From: Comamonas koreensis | GTDB taxonomy: Bacteria; Pseudomonadota; Gammaproteobacteria; Burkholderiales; Burkholderiaceae_C | Length of the DNA stretch: 64,000 bases | Assembly: GCF_021026195.1 (NCBI RefSeq) | Contig: NZ_JAJNCT010000030.1 | Span: 124,001 to 188,000 of the forward strand | Reading direction: 5' to 3' | Part shown: positions 16,663-25,362 of the stretch, piece by piece | Position numbering within the stretch: position 1 is the stretch's first letter | Layout: each line of letters starts with the position of its first letter | Program-made: the position numbers and the translations under genes | Notes under the pieces: generated by a model | Seen by the model: only the letters and a program-made list of their open reading frames with translations | Databases searched by the model: none | What the model was told of the DNA's origin: nothing

Positions 16663-16694
16663 AGGTACCACGCCCTTGTTCCGCGTTTAATAGC

Positions 16695-16724
16695 CACTGC
16701 CGGTCTGCCGGCAGTGTTCATTTT
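16695..16724 (+). terminator. Intrinsic terminator, copy B
   Basis: CACTGCCGG pairs with CCGGCAGTG around TCTG, followed by TTCATTTT. It is the counterpart of the terminator at 15311 and probably serves both the DUF4148 gene and the convergent minus-strand gene. Confidence 0.75.
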
Positions 16725-16729
16725 CCGTC

Positions 16730-16972
16730 TCAATCCAACGCAAAACCGGTTTCGGTCATCTGCAGCTGGCCATTCTCGCCCTTCTGCAACCAGCCTTGCT
16801 CACAGGCATAGTTCAGTGCAGCTTGCTGCTCTGTGGTGCTGACGCCATGGCGCTCCAGTACATTGCCAAGCGCCTCGGCATCCAGACCATCGCCCGCGCG
16901 CAGCAACTCCTCATTCACCATCAGGTAGAGCAGGTGCTTGGCATTCTTGCGTGTTGCTTCGGTATCGGTCAT
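16730..16972 (-). CDS. Small acidic protein of unknown function
   Basis: An 80-residue soluble protein, MTDTEATRKNAKHLLYLMVN at the start, with helical segments and GVSTTEQQAALNYACEQGWL followed by a beta-like end (GQLQMTETGFALD). The layout resembles a small winged-helix fold, but I do not recognise the family. It is transcribed towards DUF4148 paralog 3. A relic of its 3' end lies at 15351. Confidence 0.65.
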   Translation of the reverse strand: MTDTEATRKNAKHLLYLMVNEELLRAGDGLDAEALGNVLERHGVSTTEQQAALNYACEQGWLQKGENGQLQMTETGFALD

Positions 16973-16994
16973 CTGTATCGTTCTCCAGCGGCAT

Positions 16995-17020
16995 AAAAAA
17001 ACCGCAACTCGGTTGCGGTT
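16995..17020 (-). terminator. Terminator of the ferritin-like gene
   Basis: A perfect 9-bp stem (17000-17008 with 17012-17020) around TCG. On the minus strand it is followed by a run of T residues. It lies just after the stop of the ferritin-like gene. Confidence 0.85.
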
Positions 17021-17035
17021 CAGGTAGCACGGCCC

Positions 17036-17578
17036 TTATTGGGCCTTTTTCATCCAATCGGACAGCTCATCGGCATGCTCTTGCTCCTGCTCCAGGATCT
17101 GCTCGATCAGGCGGCGTGTCGTGTGGTCCTTGTCGCCGATCAGATCGACCATCTGGGTGTAGGCCTCGATGGCGACGCGCTCGGCCACCAGGTTGGAGCG
17201 GATCATAGAGTGCAGGTCCATGTCGTCGTTGTAGTCGGCATGGCTGCGGCCCGTGAGACTGTCGGGATTGAAGTCGGGCTCGCCGCCCAGCTGGACGATG
17301 CGGGTCGCAATACGGTCGGCATGGGCCTGCTCTTCTTGTGCATGCACCAAAAATTCTTCTGCAATCGCAGGCGACTCCAAGCCGGTAGCCGTGAAGTGGT
17401 GGCGCTTGTAGCGCAGGATGCACACCAGCTCGGTGGCCAGAGAGTCGTTGAGCAGGCGGATGATGTCCTCACGGTATGGAGAGTCATCGGGCAGCACAGC
17501 GCCTTCTTCCAGGCTTTTCTTGGCGGCGTCGAGACGCTTGGTATCAAGCGCCAGCGGGGTGCGGGATTTATCTGGCAT
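17036..17578 (-). CDS. Ferritin-like protein (bacterioferritin/Dps-like)
   Basis: A 180-residue four-helix bundle protein that probably oxidises and stores iron. Diiron-ligand patterns are present in each helix: LATELVCILRYKRHHF, AEEFLVHAQEEQAHADRI with E-x2-H, LVAERVAIEAYTQM and LEQEQEHADEL. The ATG at 17578 was chosen for AGGAAG upstream and the MPDKSRTPLA start; the open frame runs further but without support. A strong terminator follows. Confidence 0.85.
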   Translation of the reverse strand: MPDKSRTPLALDTKRLDAAKKSLEEGAVLPDDSPYREDIIRLLNDSLATELVCILRYKRHHFTATGLESPAIAEEFLVHAQEEQAHADRIATRIVQLGGEPDFNPDSLTGRSHADYNDDMDLHSMIRSNLVAERVAIEAYTQMVDLIGDKDHTTRRLIEQILEQEQEHADELSDWMKKAQ

Positions 17579-17688
17579 CGTGGCTTCCTTTTTTGTGGGA
17601 GGTTGTTTTGTTAACAGTACCCCTCCAAGGTAAACCCGCCGCAGCCCCGCGTCTGTGAGACAAGGGCTACTGTGCTTGCGCAGAAAGT

Positions 17689-18327
17689 TCAGAAACCGGA
17701 GCCGGGCTGGGCCAGGTAGTCCAGCTCTTCGGCGGTGCTGCGGCGGCCCAAGATCGCATTGCGGTGCGGAAAACGCCCAAAGCGGGTGATGACGGCCTGG
17801 TGGCGCAGCGCGTAATCCCAGGTGCCCTGCAGGTAGGTCTGCAGCTCGGCAGGCGCTGGATGGCTGTCGCGCAGTTGGGTGAACAGATCGACGCTGCGCT
17901 GCTGCAGGGCCGCATCTTCGGCATGCTCCAGTGGCAGATAGACAAACACCCGCACAGCTGCGGGCAGCTCCTGGTCCCGGCCGCTGTCGCACAAGCCCAG
18001 CGCCAGTTGCAGAGCGTGTGGGTCGCCGGCAAAGGACTCCGGCGTGCCCCGGTAGATATTGCGCGTGAACTGGTCAAGCACGATGATGCGGGCCAGCGTG
18101 TCCCAAACACTGTCCGTCCAGCCAGGCAAGTCGGCGTTGAGCGCCGCCTGCACCGTCGCGCCAAATTGCGCACGAATGCGCGCATCGAAAGCATCGGACT
18201 TGCTGAACCATTGCTGCTTGTGCTGCAAGGCCTCGCTGTTGCTGGGGCGAGCGCTACCCAACCAGAATTGCAGTACCTCGTCGGCAGAGGCGATGGGCAC
18301 GGGTGCGGAAGCGGAAGCGGAGGTCAT
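17689..18327 (-). CDS. DUF924 family protein
   Basis: A 212-residue helical (TPR-like) protein with the family signatures VLQFWLG near the N-terminus, IIVLDQFTRNIYRGTPESFAGD, FVYLPLEHAEDAALQ and RFGRFPHRNAILGR. DUF924 proteins are widespread and uncharacterised. The ATG at 18327 gives MTSASASAPV. About 110 nt separate it from the ferritin-like gene on the same strand, so co-transcription is possible. Confidence 0.85.
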   Translation of the reverse strand: MTSASASAPVPIASADEVLQFWLGSARPSNSEALQHKQQWFSKSDAFDARIRAQFGATVQAALNADLPGWTDSVWDTLARIIVLDQFTRNIYRGTPESFAGDPHALQLALGLCDSGRDQELPAAVRVFVYLPLEHAEDAALQQRSVDLFTQLRDSHPAPAELQTYLQGTWDYALRHQAVITRFGRFPHRNAILGRRSTAEELDYLAQPGSGF

Positions 18328-18383
18328 GGCAAGGCCTGTATCAATCAAAGCCCGTTTTTTACCATGCTGCCGCAGCAGCAGAA

Positions 18384-18416
18384 ACAACAAAGCCGGGCAA
18401 GGCCCGGCTTTGTTGT
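18384..18416 (-). terminator. Perfect 15-bp hairpin after the acyltransferase gene
   Basis: Positions 18384-18398 pair completely with 18402-18416 around a 3-nt loop. It lies just past the stop of the minus-strand acyltransferase gene and is followed on that strand by only a short T-run. Confidence 0.7.
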
Positions 18417-18429
18417 GGGTGACCGCCGC

Positions 18430-19485
18430 TTATGCGGTGCGCGAACCCGCAGGTTGCTGCACTGGCTTGCTGCTGGAGCGATCGCGCAGGCCCAGCGCCC
18501 AGCGCTCGATGGTGTAGAAGGACAGCGCGGCAAACGCGGCCGAGATCGGCAGGCCCAGGATCACCACCCACTGCCAGTCGGTATGGGCGCGCAGCAGGCG
18601 CACAACAGGATAGTGCCAGAGGTAGATGCCGTAGGACATCTTGCCCACCCAGACCAGCGCCGGCAGACTGAGCATATCGAACAGGACACCCTTTTGCTTG
18701 CTCACCGCAACGATGATGGCAGCGGCGACCAGCTCCACCAGCGCAAAGCCCCAGAGCAGCGCACCGGCGTCGTCCCACCCATAGCCAATCACGGCAAAGG
18801 GCAGCACCGGCAACAGCCACAGCAGGTATTTCTGGCGGGCATGCAGCGCGTCCATCCACTCGGGGCGGTGCACGGCGACAGCGGCCAGCGCACTGCCCAG
18901 CAGCATGCCGGTGGCACGGGTGTCGAAGCGGAAGAAGATTTCATAGAAGTGCTGGCCCTGGGCCACCCAGTAGGCGCGCCAGACAAACATCAGCACCACC
19001 AGCAGCAGCACCGGGCGCCACAGCTGCTTGCGCGCGGTATGCGCCAGCAGCAGCACCAGCAGCGGTGGCCAGATCAGGTAGAAGTGCTCTTCGACCGACA
19101 GCGACCACATGTGCAGCAAGGTGTCCGGGCTGTCAAAGAAGGCAATACCGTAGTCGGCCAGATACAGCGCAGAGACCACCACGTCCTGGTTCACATCATC
19201 CAGGCCGGGCCAGATCAGCGGTGCAAACAGCCAATAGGCGGCCAGAAACAGCAGCAAGGCCGGGCCCAGGCGCAAAAAGCGGCGCTTGTAAAAGCGCCAG
19301 AAGTCCAAGCGGCCCGATTGCTGGTGTTCTTTCAGCAGCAGCGAGGTAATCAAAAACCCGCTGAGCACAAAGAACAGGTCCACGCCAAAGAACGCGCCAT
19401 CAAACATCGGCGCATGGGCGTGGGACAGGAACACCAGGACGATTGCCACCGCGCGCATACCGTCCAGCGCAGGGTTGTATTTCAT
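18430..19485 (-). CDS. Acyltransferase 3 (OafA/YrhL-type) membrane protein
   Basis: A 351-residue protein with about ten transmembrane helices. It has the family motifs LDGMRAVAIVLVFLSHAHAP, FFGVDLFFVLSGFLI, FYKRRFLRLGPA and WSLSVEEHFYLIWP. Members O-acylate surface polysaccharides or other extracytoplasmic acceptors. The acceptor cannot be deduced because no polysaccharide genes are adjacent. The ATG at 19485 (MKYNPALDGMRA) fits the family start; a TTG at 19506 is less likely. Confidence 0.9.
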   Translation of the reverse strand: MKYNPALDGMRAVAIVLVFLSHAHAPMFDGAFFGVDLFFVLSGFLITSLLLKEHQQSGRLDFWRFYKRRFLRLGPALLLFLAAYWLFAPLIWPGLDDVNQDVVVSALYLADYGIAFFDSPDTLLHMWSLSVEEHFYLIWPPLLVLLLAHTARKQLWRPVLLLVVLMFVWRAYWVAQGQHFYEIFFRFDTRATGMLLGSALAAVAVHRPEWMDALHARQKYLLWLLPVLPFAVIGYGWDDAGALLWGFALVELVAAAIIVAVSKQKGVLFDMLSLPALVWVGKMSYGIYLWHYPVVRLLRAHTDWQWVVILGLPISAAFAALSFYTIERWALGLRDRSSSKPVQQPAGSRTA

Positions 19486-19506
19486 ACGGAATCCAGACAA
19501 AACCAA

Positions 19507-20229
19507 TGATCTCCATCTAACCGCAGCGGGGCCTAAGACCTTGCTGCGCTCCCAGACTTGGTGTCATTTATTGCGCTGCTTTGGTGCGGGCCCGGAGGCT
19601 GCCAAACCAGCGCTTGCTGGGAATTAACATCAGTGCTTAACGCGCCAGGCGGCACGAAAGCTGACCCATCGGGCTTTGCGGCCCCCGCATTGCCGCTGTT
19701 CTACAGGGCAAAAAAGGGGATGACAACCGAGCGCCAGGGAGCGACGATTGGGAACCCGAGCCTATCGACTAAGTTCCGGCGTGGATGCTTTATTTTGTGA
19801 CCAATGCAGTGCAATTGCATGCATCTTGTAGTCACCTTGCAGCGCTGCGTCCTTTGGACGCAGCACGCGGGCTCCTCGCCGTCCATCCCCTCTGCCTTGC
19901 CTGGCTCCTGGGTCTGCGCCCGGGGCCTCTGCCTGCGCTGCACGACATGCAGCACCTGCGTGGTGATGATCGCTTGCAGGCAGGTCAGCGCTGTGTAGGA
20001 ATAGACGAAAGGCGCCCGTCAGTACCAGGGCGCGAATTGTGCCAGCAAGCCAATCGCTGCGCCGGCAAAGGGCTTGAGCAGGCTGACAAAAAATAACATT
20101 GCATAGCAGCAGCGGCGGGGCCATCCCTGTGAAAAGCATTCCCTGCTGCCAGGGTGACAGCTTGCGTGCTTCCCCTCGTGCAAGCGGGCCCTGCTTTGCG
20201 TACGCTCGGCAAAAGCTCTCTCATCTGCC
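19507..20229. other. About 0.72 kb without a supported gene
   Basis: Several short open frames occur on both strands, but none shows a ribosome-binding site or family motif. A TGCAATTGCA palindrome lies near 19810. On the minus strand, 20019-20099 could encode a 26-residue hydrophobic peptide (MLFFVSLLKPFAGAAIGLLA at its start), without a ribosome-binding site. The region lies between divergent genes and probably holds both promoters and decayed sequence. Confidence 0.4.
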
Positions 20230-22257
20230 ATGACCACCTCTGCCGCCTCCCCCCTGCCCCAGATCCAGCACTACGAGCAATGGCTCGCCCAGCAGCACGG
20301 CCTGCGCTTTGATGACTACGAGGCCCTGCACGCCTGGTCGGTGGCGCATCTGGCCGATTTCTGGCACAGCATCTGGGACTACTACCAGCTTGAATCGCCT
20401 ACGCCCATCACCGAGGTGCTGAGCGCCGATCCGATGCCCGATGCGCGCTGGTTCAGCGGCGCCCAGGTCAGCCTGCCGCGCCAGCTGCTGCGCCACACGG
20501 CAGCGGCCGAGCAAGCCGGCGTGCCGGCCATCGTCAGCGACAACGAGCTGGGCCAAGTGCGCGAGATGGCCTGGCCCGAGCTGCAGCGCCAGGTGGCTTC
20601 AGTGGCAGTGGCGCTGCGCAGCCTGGGCATTGGCCGGGGCGACCGCGTGGCCGCCTATATGCCCAATATTCCCGAGACGGTGGTCGCCATGCTGGCCTGC
20701 GTCAGCCTCGGCGCGGTCTGGAGCGTCTGCGCCCCCGACATGGGCGTGGCTGCCGTGGTGGACCGCTTCAAGCAGATCGAGCCCAAGGCCTTGATCGCCG
20801 TTGATGGCGTGTACTACGGCGGCAAGCCGCTGGACCGCAGTGCTGTGGTGCAGTCCTTGCTGGCCGAGCTGCCCACGGTGCAGTACTGCCTGACCGTGCA
20901 GACCCCTTATGCCGCCGCCCCGCTGGGCAGCCGCCACTGGGACTGGGCCACCACCGGCCAGGATGCGCAGGCCGTGGCCCTCTTCGAGCCCGAATGGCTG
21001 CCGTTTGACCACCCAATCTGGATCGTCTACTCCAGCGGCACCACCGGCCTGCCCAAACCCATCGTGCACGGCACCGGCGGCATCCTGCTGGCCTTGCATG
21101 TGGCGGGGTTGCACAACGACCTGGGCGCCAGCTACAGCGACAGCCATGCCGGCGAGCGCTTTCTCTGGTACAGCTCCACCGGCTGGGTGATGTGGAACAT
21201 CCAGGTCAGCGGCCTGCTGTTTGGCACCACGATCACCATCTTCGACGGGCATCCGGCAGGCAGCAGCAGCCAGCCCGACTGGGGGGTGCTGTGGCGTTTT
21301 GCGGCCCGGCACCGCACCACCATCTTTGGCGCAGGGGCCGCCTATTACAGCAACTGCATGAAAGCCGGCCTCGACGTAGGCGCCATCCCGGGCCTGCAGC
21401 AGGTGCGCACCTTGGGCAGCACCGGATCGCCGCTGGCACCCGAGGTGCAACGCTGGGGCAGTGCCCAGCTGCAGGCTGCAGGGGCCGGTGAGGTGTTCTG
21501 GTGCAATATCTCGGGCGGTACCGATTTCTGCGGCGCCTTCATCGGCGGCAACCGCAGCCTGCCCCAGGCACCCGGCCGCATGCAGTGCCGCTGGCTGGGC
21601 CATGCGGTCGAGGCCTGGAACGAGCAGGGCCAGCCCGTGCGCGACGAGGTCGGCGAGCTGGTCTGCACCAAGCCCATTCCGTCGATGCCGCTGTACTTTT
21701 GGAACGACCCGGGCAAGCAGCGCTACCTGGACAGCTATTTCGACCACTGGCCCGGCATCTGGCGCCACGGCGACTGGATTCAGATCAACAGCGACGGCAG
21801 CTGCGTGATCTATGGCCGCAGCGATGCCACCATCAACCGCCAGGGCCTGCGCATGGGCACCAGCGAAATCTACAACGCGATCGAGGCGCTGCCCGAGGTG
21901 CAGGATTCGATGGTCATCGACCTGGAGTACCTGGGCCGCGACAGCTATATGCCGCTGTTTGTGGTGCTGCGCGGGGGACTGGTGCTGGATGCCGCCCTTC
22001 AGGACCGCATCGCGCAGGCGATACGCACCGCGCTGTCGCCCCGCTTTGTCCCCGACACCATCGTGCAGGTGGCCGAAGTGCCGCGCACCCTCACCGGCAA
22101 AAAGCTGGAGCTGCCGATCAAGAAGTTGCTCCTGGGCCAGCCTGCTGGCAAGGTGCTGAACCCCCAGACCATGGCCAACCCCGGCTGCCTGCCCTGGTAC
22201 GAGGCCTATGCCGCCCGGCATCTGGCACAGCACAGCGCGCAGACCGCCACCCCCTAG
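20230..22257 (+). CDS. aacS: Acetoacetyl-CoA synthetase
   Basis: A 675-residue acyl-adenylate-forming ligase that converts acetoacetate, ATP and CoA to acetoacetyl-CoA, in ketone-body and polyhydroxybutyrate metabolism. The AMP-binding signature is YSSGTTGLPKPIVHG. Family-specific stretches include DFWHSIWDYYQ near the N-terminus, STGWVMWNIQVSGLLFG, ISGGTDFCGAF and a C-terminal TLTGKKLELPIKKLL with the catalytic lysine. Length matches the AACS family. Apparently monocistronic. Confidence 0.93.
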   Translation: MTTSAASPLPQIQHYEQWLAQQHGLRFDDYEALHAWSVAHLADFWHSIWDYYQLESPTPITEVLSADPMPDARWFSGAQVSLPRQLLRHTAAAEQAGVPAIVSDNELGQVREMAWPELQRQVASVAVALRSLGIGRGDRVAAYMPNIPETVVAMLACVSLGAVWSVCAPDMGVAAVVDRFKQIEPKALIAVDGVYYGGKPLDRSAVVQSLLAELPTVQYCLTVQTPYAAAPLGSRHWDWATTGQDAQAVALFEPEWLPFDHPIWIVYSSGTTGLPKPIVHGTGGILLALHVAGLHNDLGASYSDSHAGERFLWYSSTGWVMWNIQVSGLLFGTTITIFDGHPAGSSSQPDWGVLWRFAARHRTTIFGAGAAYYSNCMKAGLDVGAIPGLQQVRTLGSTGSPLAPEVQRWGSAQLQAAGAGEVFWCNISGGTDFCGAFIGGNRSLPQAPGRMQCRWLGHAVEAWNEQGQPVRDEVGELVCTKPIPSMPLYFWNDPGKQRYLDSYFDHWPGIWRHGDWIQINSDGSCVIYGRSDATINRQGLRMGTSEIYNAIEALPEVQDSMVIDLEYLGRDSYMPLFVVLRGGLVLDAALQDRIAQAIRTALSPRFVPDTIVQVAEVPRTLTGKKLELPIKKLLLGQPAGKVLNPQTMANPGCLPWYEAYAARHLAQHSAQTATP

Positions 22258-22421
22258 CCGGCACGGGGGCAGAGGCAGGTGCTGCCAAGCAGCCTTGCAA
22301 CGGACGATGGCGGCGGCCTGGTGCAATAATGCCAATCCATCTCGATGCACACGCTGCATCCGGCCTGGGTGCCTGAACCCTCGCGTTCCGCACCCACAGG
22401 CCTTTTCCGACACCGAACCCT

Positions 22422-23660
22422 ATGAACGACCGCAGGCCCATGGCCTGCGTGTCTGTAACGCGTATGTCTTCAGCCATCTCCCTGCGCCTGGTTTTCATCC
22501 TGGGCCTGCTATCGGCCATTGGCCCTTTTGCCATCGACATGTACCTGCCGGCGCTGCCGCAGATTGGCGCCAGCCTGCAAGCGCCCGTCGGTGCCGTGCA
22601 AGCCAGCCTAACGGCCTTCTTCCTGGCGCTGGGCGTGGGCCAACCGCTGTTTGGCACCCTGGCGGATATGTGGGGCCGCAAGAAGCCGCTCTACCTGGGC
22701 CTGGCCATTTTTGTGCTGGCCAGTGTCGGCTGCGCGCTGGCGCAAGATATTCACACCCTGGTGGTGCTGCGCTTTATCCAGGGCCTGGGTGCGGCTGCGG
22801 GCATGGCGATTCCGCGTGCGGTGGTGCGCGATCTGCACACCGGCCACGAGGCCGCGCGCATGATGTCGCTGCTGATGCTGGTCTTCAGTGTCTCGCCCAT
22901 CCTCGCGCCGCTGGCCGGCAGCGGGGTGATTGCGGTCGGCGGCTGGCGCATGGTGTTCTGGGTGGTGGCCGCTGCCGCCCTCATCGGCATGGCCGCGATG
23001 GCGCGTGGCCTGCCCGAGACCCGCGCGGCAAGCCATGGGGTGGACAGCAGCCTGGGCGGCGTGCTCAAGGCCTATGGCCTGCTGCTGCGTGACTGGCACT
23101 ACCTGGGGCTGGTGTTCATCGGCGCCTGCGCGATGGCCGGCTTCTTCGTCTACCTGGCGGGTTCGCCCTTTGTGCTGATCAACCACTATGGCCTCAGCAC
23201 CACGCAGTACAGCATGGCCTTTGCGTTCAATGCGATTGCGTTCATTGGTGCGGCGCAGTTCACCGGCATGCTGGGCAAACGCTTTGGCCTGGTGCCCGTT
23301 GTTAAACTGGCCGCCAGCGCCAGCGGCGTGGTGATGTGCTGCCTGCTGGCCTATTACTTGATGGGCGGCGACCAGCTCGCCGTGTTGATTGGCCTGTACT
23401 TTGTTGCCAGCGGCTTGATGGGCCTGGTGATCCCGACGACCTCGGTGCTGGCGCTGGAGGCGCATGGCCAGATCGCCGGCACCGCATCGGCCTTGCTGGG
23501 CACCCTGCAGATGCTGACCGGTGCGATCGCCATGCAGATTGTGGGCGTGTTCTCCAGCGGCAAGCCGCTGCCGATGGTGGTGGGCATGGCCACCGGCGCA
23601 CTGTGCGGCGTGCTGCTGACCTGGATCACCTTGGGCGGCCAACGCGGCGCAAAGGTCTGA
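22422..23660 (+). CDS. Bcr/CflA-type MFS drug-resistance transporter
   Basis: A 412-residue protein with 12 predicted transmembrane helices. The motif FAIDMYLPALPQIGASL followed by VQASLTAFFLALGVGQPLFGTLADMWGRKKPL is characteristic of Bcr/CflA proton-coupled exporters. The substrate is unknown. The start at 22422 is uncertain; ATG at 22464 (MSSAISLRLV) is an alternative closer to the usual family length. A bidirectional terminator follows. Confidence 0.88.
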   Translation: MNDRRPMACVSVTRMSSAISLRLVFILGLLSAIGPFAIDMYLPALPQIGASLQAPVGAVQASLTAFFLALGVGQPLFGTLADMWGRKKPLYLGLAIFVLASVGCALAQDIHTLVVLRFIQGLGAAAGMAIPRAVVRDLHTGHEAARMMSLLMLVFSVSPILAPLAGSGVIAVGGWRMVFWVVAAAALIGMAAMARGLPETRAASHGVDSSLGGVLKAYGLLLRDWHYLGLVFIGACAMAGFFVYLAGSPFVLINHYGLSTTQYSMAFAFNAIAFIGAAQFTGMLGKRFGLVPVVKLAASASGVVMCCLLAYYLMGGDQLAVLIGLYFVASGLMGLVIPTTSVLALEAHGQIAGTASALLGTLQMLTGAIAMQIVGVFSSGKPLPMVVGMATGALCGVLLTWITLGGQRGAKV

Positions 23661-23672
23661 CACCCGCCAACG

Positions 23673-23702
23673 AAAAACGCCCCGCAGCTGCGGGGCGTTT
23701 TT
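23673..23702. terminator. Bidirectional terminator between convergent genes
   Basis: A perfect inverted repeat of AAAAACGCCCCGCAG and its complement, with A-run on one side and T-run on the other. It serves the MFS gene on the plus strand and the VOC gene on the minus strand. Confidence 0.9.
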
Positions 23703-23713
23703 ACGGGGGCGGA

Positions 23714-24097
23714 TTAGACCTTGGGCTGGCGGTAGGCCAGGCAGAGCTTGTTGCCGTCCGGGTCGCGCAGGTAGGCCAGGTACAGGGCCGCAGGGCCTTC
23801 GCCGCGCCAGCCGGGTGGGTCTTCACAGGCCACGCCGCCATGGGCCACACCCACGGCATGGGCCTTGTCGACCTGCTCGGTGCTGCTGGCGGCAAAGCCG
23901 GTGGTGCTGCCATTGCCGATGCTGGCTGCCTCGCCATTGATGGGGGTGCTGACGCTGAAGGTGCCGCCATTGGCGCGCCAGAAATAGCGGTTCTTGTTGG
24001 CGGCACCCGGGGGCACGCCCAGCTCGGCGAGGAAGGCGTCGTAGAACTGGCGTGATTTCTCCAGATCGCTGGTGCCGAGCATGATGTGGCTGAACAT
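23714..24097 (-). CDS. VOC (glyoxalase/bleomycin-resistance fold) protein
   Basis: A 127-residue small metalloprotein-fold protein with MFSHIMLGTSDLEKSRQFYDAFL at the start and YLRDPDGNKLCLAYR at the end, the paired beta-alpha-beta pattern of the VOC superfamily. Members act as glyoxalases, dioxygenases or binding proteins; the activity here is unknown. CAAGGAGA lies just upstream of the ATG. Confidence 0.88.
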   Translation of the reverse strand: MFSHIMLGTSDLEKSRQFYDAFLAELGVPPGAANKNRYFWRANGGTFSVSTPINGEAASIGNGSTTGFAASSTEQVDKAHAVGVAHGGVACEDPPGWRGEGPAALYLAYLRDPDGNKLCLAYRQPKV

Positions 24098-24391
24098 GGG
24101 TGTCTCCTTGCAGGGTGGGAAAAAACGGTGGGGAAAGATCGGGCAGCCGCCACTATAGCGGCGCTGCCAGGCGGCTGAAAACGCACGCTTGTCGCGCAGT
24201 ATCCACCATCATCGCTGCCGGTTTGCAGCCAGCACACAACAGTGCCTGGCTGCGCAGCGGCTGCTGTTTAGCCCCTGGCCCTGGTCATGTGTCGCCCGCC
24301 TGCCAACCACAAAGCACGCACAGTCGCTATAGTCGCCCCCGGGCCTGCTGGGGTGCGTTGCGCGTGCCCGGTTCGGCCGGGCAATCCACAC

Positions 24392-25348
24392 ATGAATTTA
24401 CAAAATACCTTCGGCCCGCAGGCCGCCTCGCACCTGCGTTTGATCGGCATGGCCTTGCTCTGGGGCGCCTCCTGGCCCAGTGGCCGCATCGTCGCCCAGC
24501 ACATGCCGCCACTGGCAGCGTCAGGCCTGCGTTTTGTGCTGGCCGCCGTGGTGCTGCTGGTCTGGCTCTATGCCGCAGGCGGCATGGGCGGGCTCAGGCA
24601 ATGGCCGCCCAAGCGCTGGCTCGGCATGGTGGCCGCTGCAGCCACCGGCGTGTTTGGCTACGCCGCCTGCTTTTTGAGCGGCCTGCAGTACCTGCCCGCC
24701 AGCAAGGCGGCGCTCGTCATCACGCTCAACCCGGTGCTCACCTTGCTGCTGGCCGCCTGGATCTTTCGTGAGCGCATCAACCGCACCATCGCGCTGGGCA
24801 TGGCGCTGGCAGCGCTGGGGGCCGTGCTGGTCATCTCGCACGGCGATCCGGCCCAGCTGCTGGCCGGCGGCCTGGGCCAAGGCGAGCTGCTGATCCTGGG
24901 CTGCGTGGCCTGCTGGGTCAGCTACACCTTGCTGGGCCGGGCGATTTTGGCCGGGGTCGATGCGCTGTCCACCACTGCGGTCACCGCAACCATCGGCGCG
25001 GTCATGCTGCTGGCCGCAAGCCTGGTCGCCGAAGGGCCGCAGGGCATGGCCCAGGCCTTCAATGCCGGCCTGCCCGCCTGGGGCGCGCTGCTGTTCCTGG
25101 CCTGGGGTTCCACGGCGCTGGCTTACGCCTGGTACTTTGATGGCGTCAAGGCGCTGGGCGCCGGTGCCGCATCCGGCTACATCACCCTGGTGCCGGTGAT
25201 TGGCGTGGCCTGCTCGGCCCTGTGGCTGGGCGAGCAGATCGATGCATCGATGCTGGCCGGCGGTGCGATGGCCATCGCTGGCACCGTGGTGATGAACTGG
25301 GGCCGGCGCACACCGCGTGCGGTGGCGGCTGCAGCGGCAGCGCGCTAA
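24392..25348 (+). CDS. DMT-superfamily (EamA) transporter
   Basis: A 318-residue protein with ten predicted transmembrane helices in two EamA repeats. The first begins LIGMALLWGASWPSGRIVA and the second LLILGCVACWVSYTLLGRAIL. The substrate is unknown; family members export metabolites and amino acids. ATG 24392 was chosen since the upstream part of the open frame has no membrane or family character. Confidence 0.88.
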   Translation: MNLQNTFGPQAASHLRLIGMALLWGASWPSGRIVAQHMPPLAASGLRFVLAAVVLLVWLYAAGGMGGLRQWPPKRWLGMVAAAATGVFGYAACFLSGLQYLPASKAALVITLNPVLTLLLAAWIFRERINRTIALGMALAALGAVLVISHGDPAQLLAGGLGQGELLILGCVACWVSYTLLGRAILAGVDALSTTAVTATIGAVMLLAASLVAEGPQGMAQAFNAGLPAWGALLFLAWGSTALAYAWYFDGVKALGAGAASGYITLVPVIGVACSALWLGEQIDASMLAGGAMAIAGTVVMNWGRRTPRAVAAAAAAR

Positions 25349-25362
25349 AGGCCTATCTCTCC

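Larger units (their letters stand above)
15586..16760 (+). repeat. Tandem segmental duplication, copy B (DUF4148 locus)
   Basis: Second copy of the segment at 13972-15376, with the same order of upstream palindromes, a decayed first DUF4148 gene, an intact second DUF4148 gene and terminator. The sequence is diverged (old duplication), but spacing of the upstream elements is conserved to within 1 nt. Copy B adjoins the intact minus-strand gene at 16730, so this is probably the ancestral boundary. Confidence 0.8.

Noticed and set aside
13972-16760. Insertion sequence or transposon as the cause of the repeats
   Set aside because: No transposase, terminal inverted repeats or target-site duplication; the pattern fits a plain tandem segmental duplication.
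17764-19509. Plus-strand open frame over the DUF924 and acyltransferase genes
   Set aside because: Crosses two minus-strand genes and a perfect terminator hairpin; Gln/His-rich composition typical of shadows.
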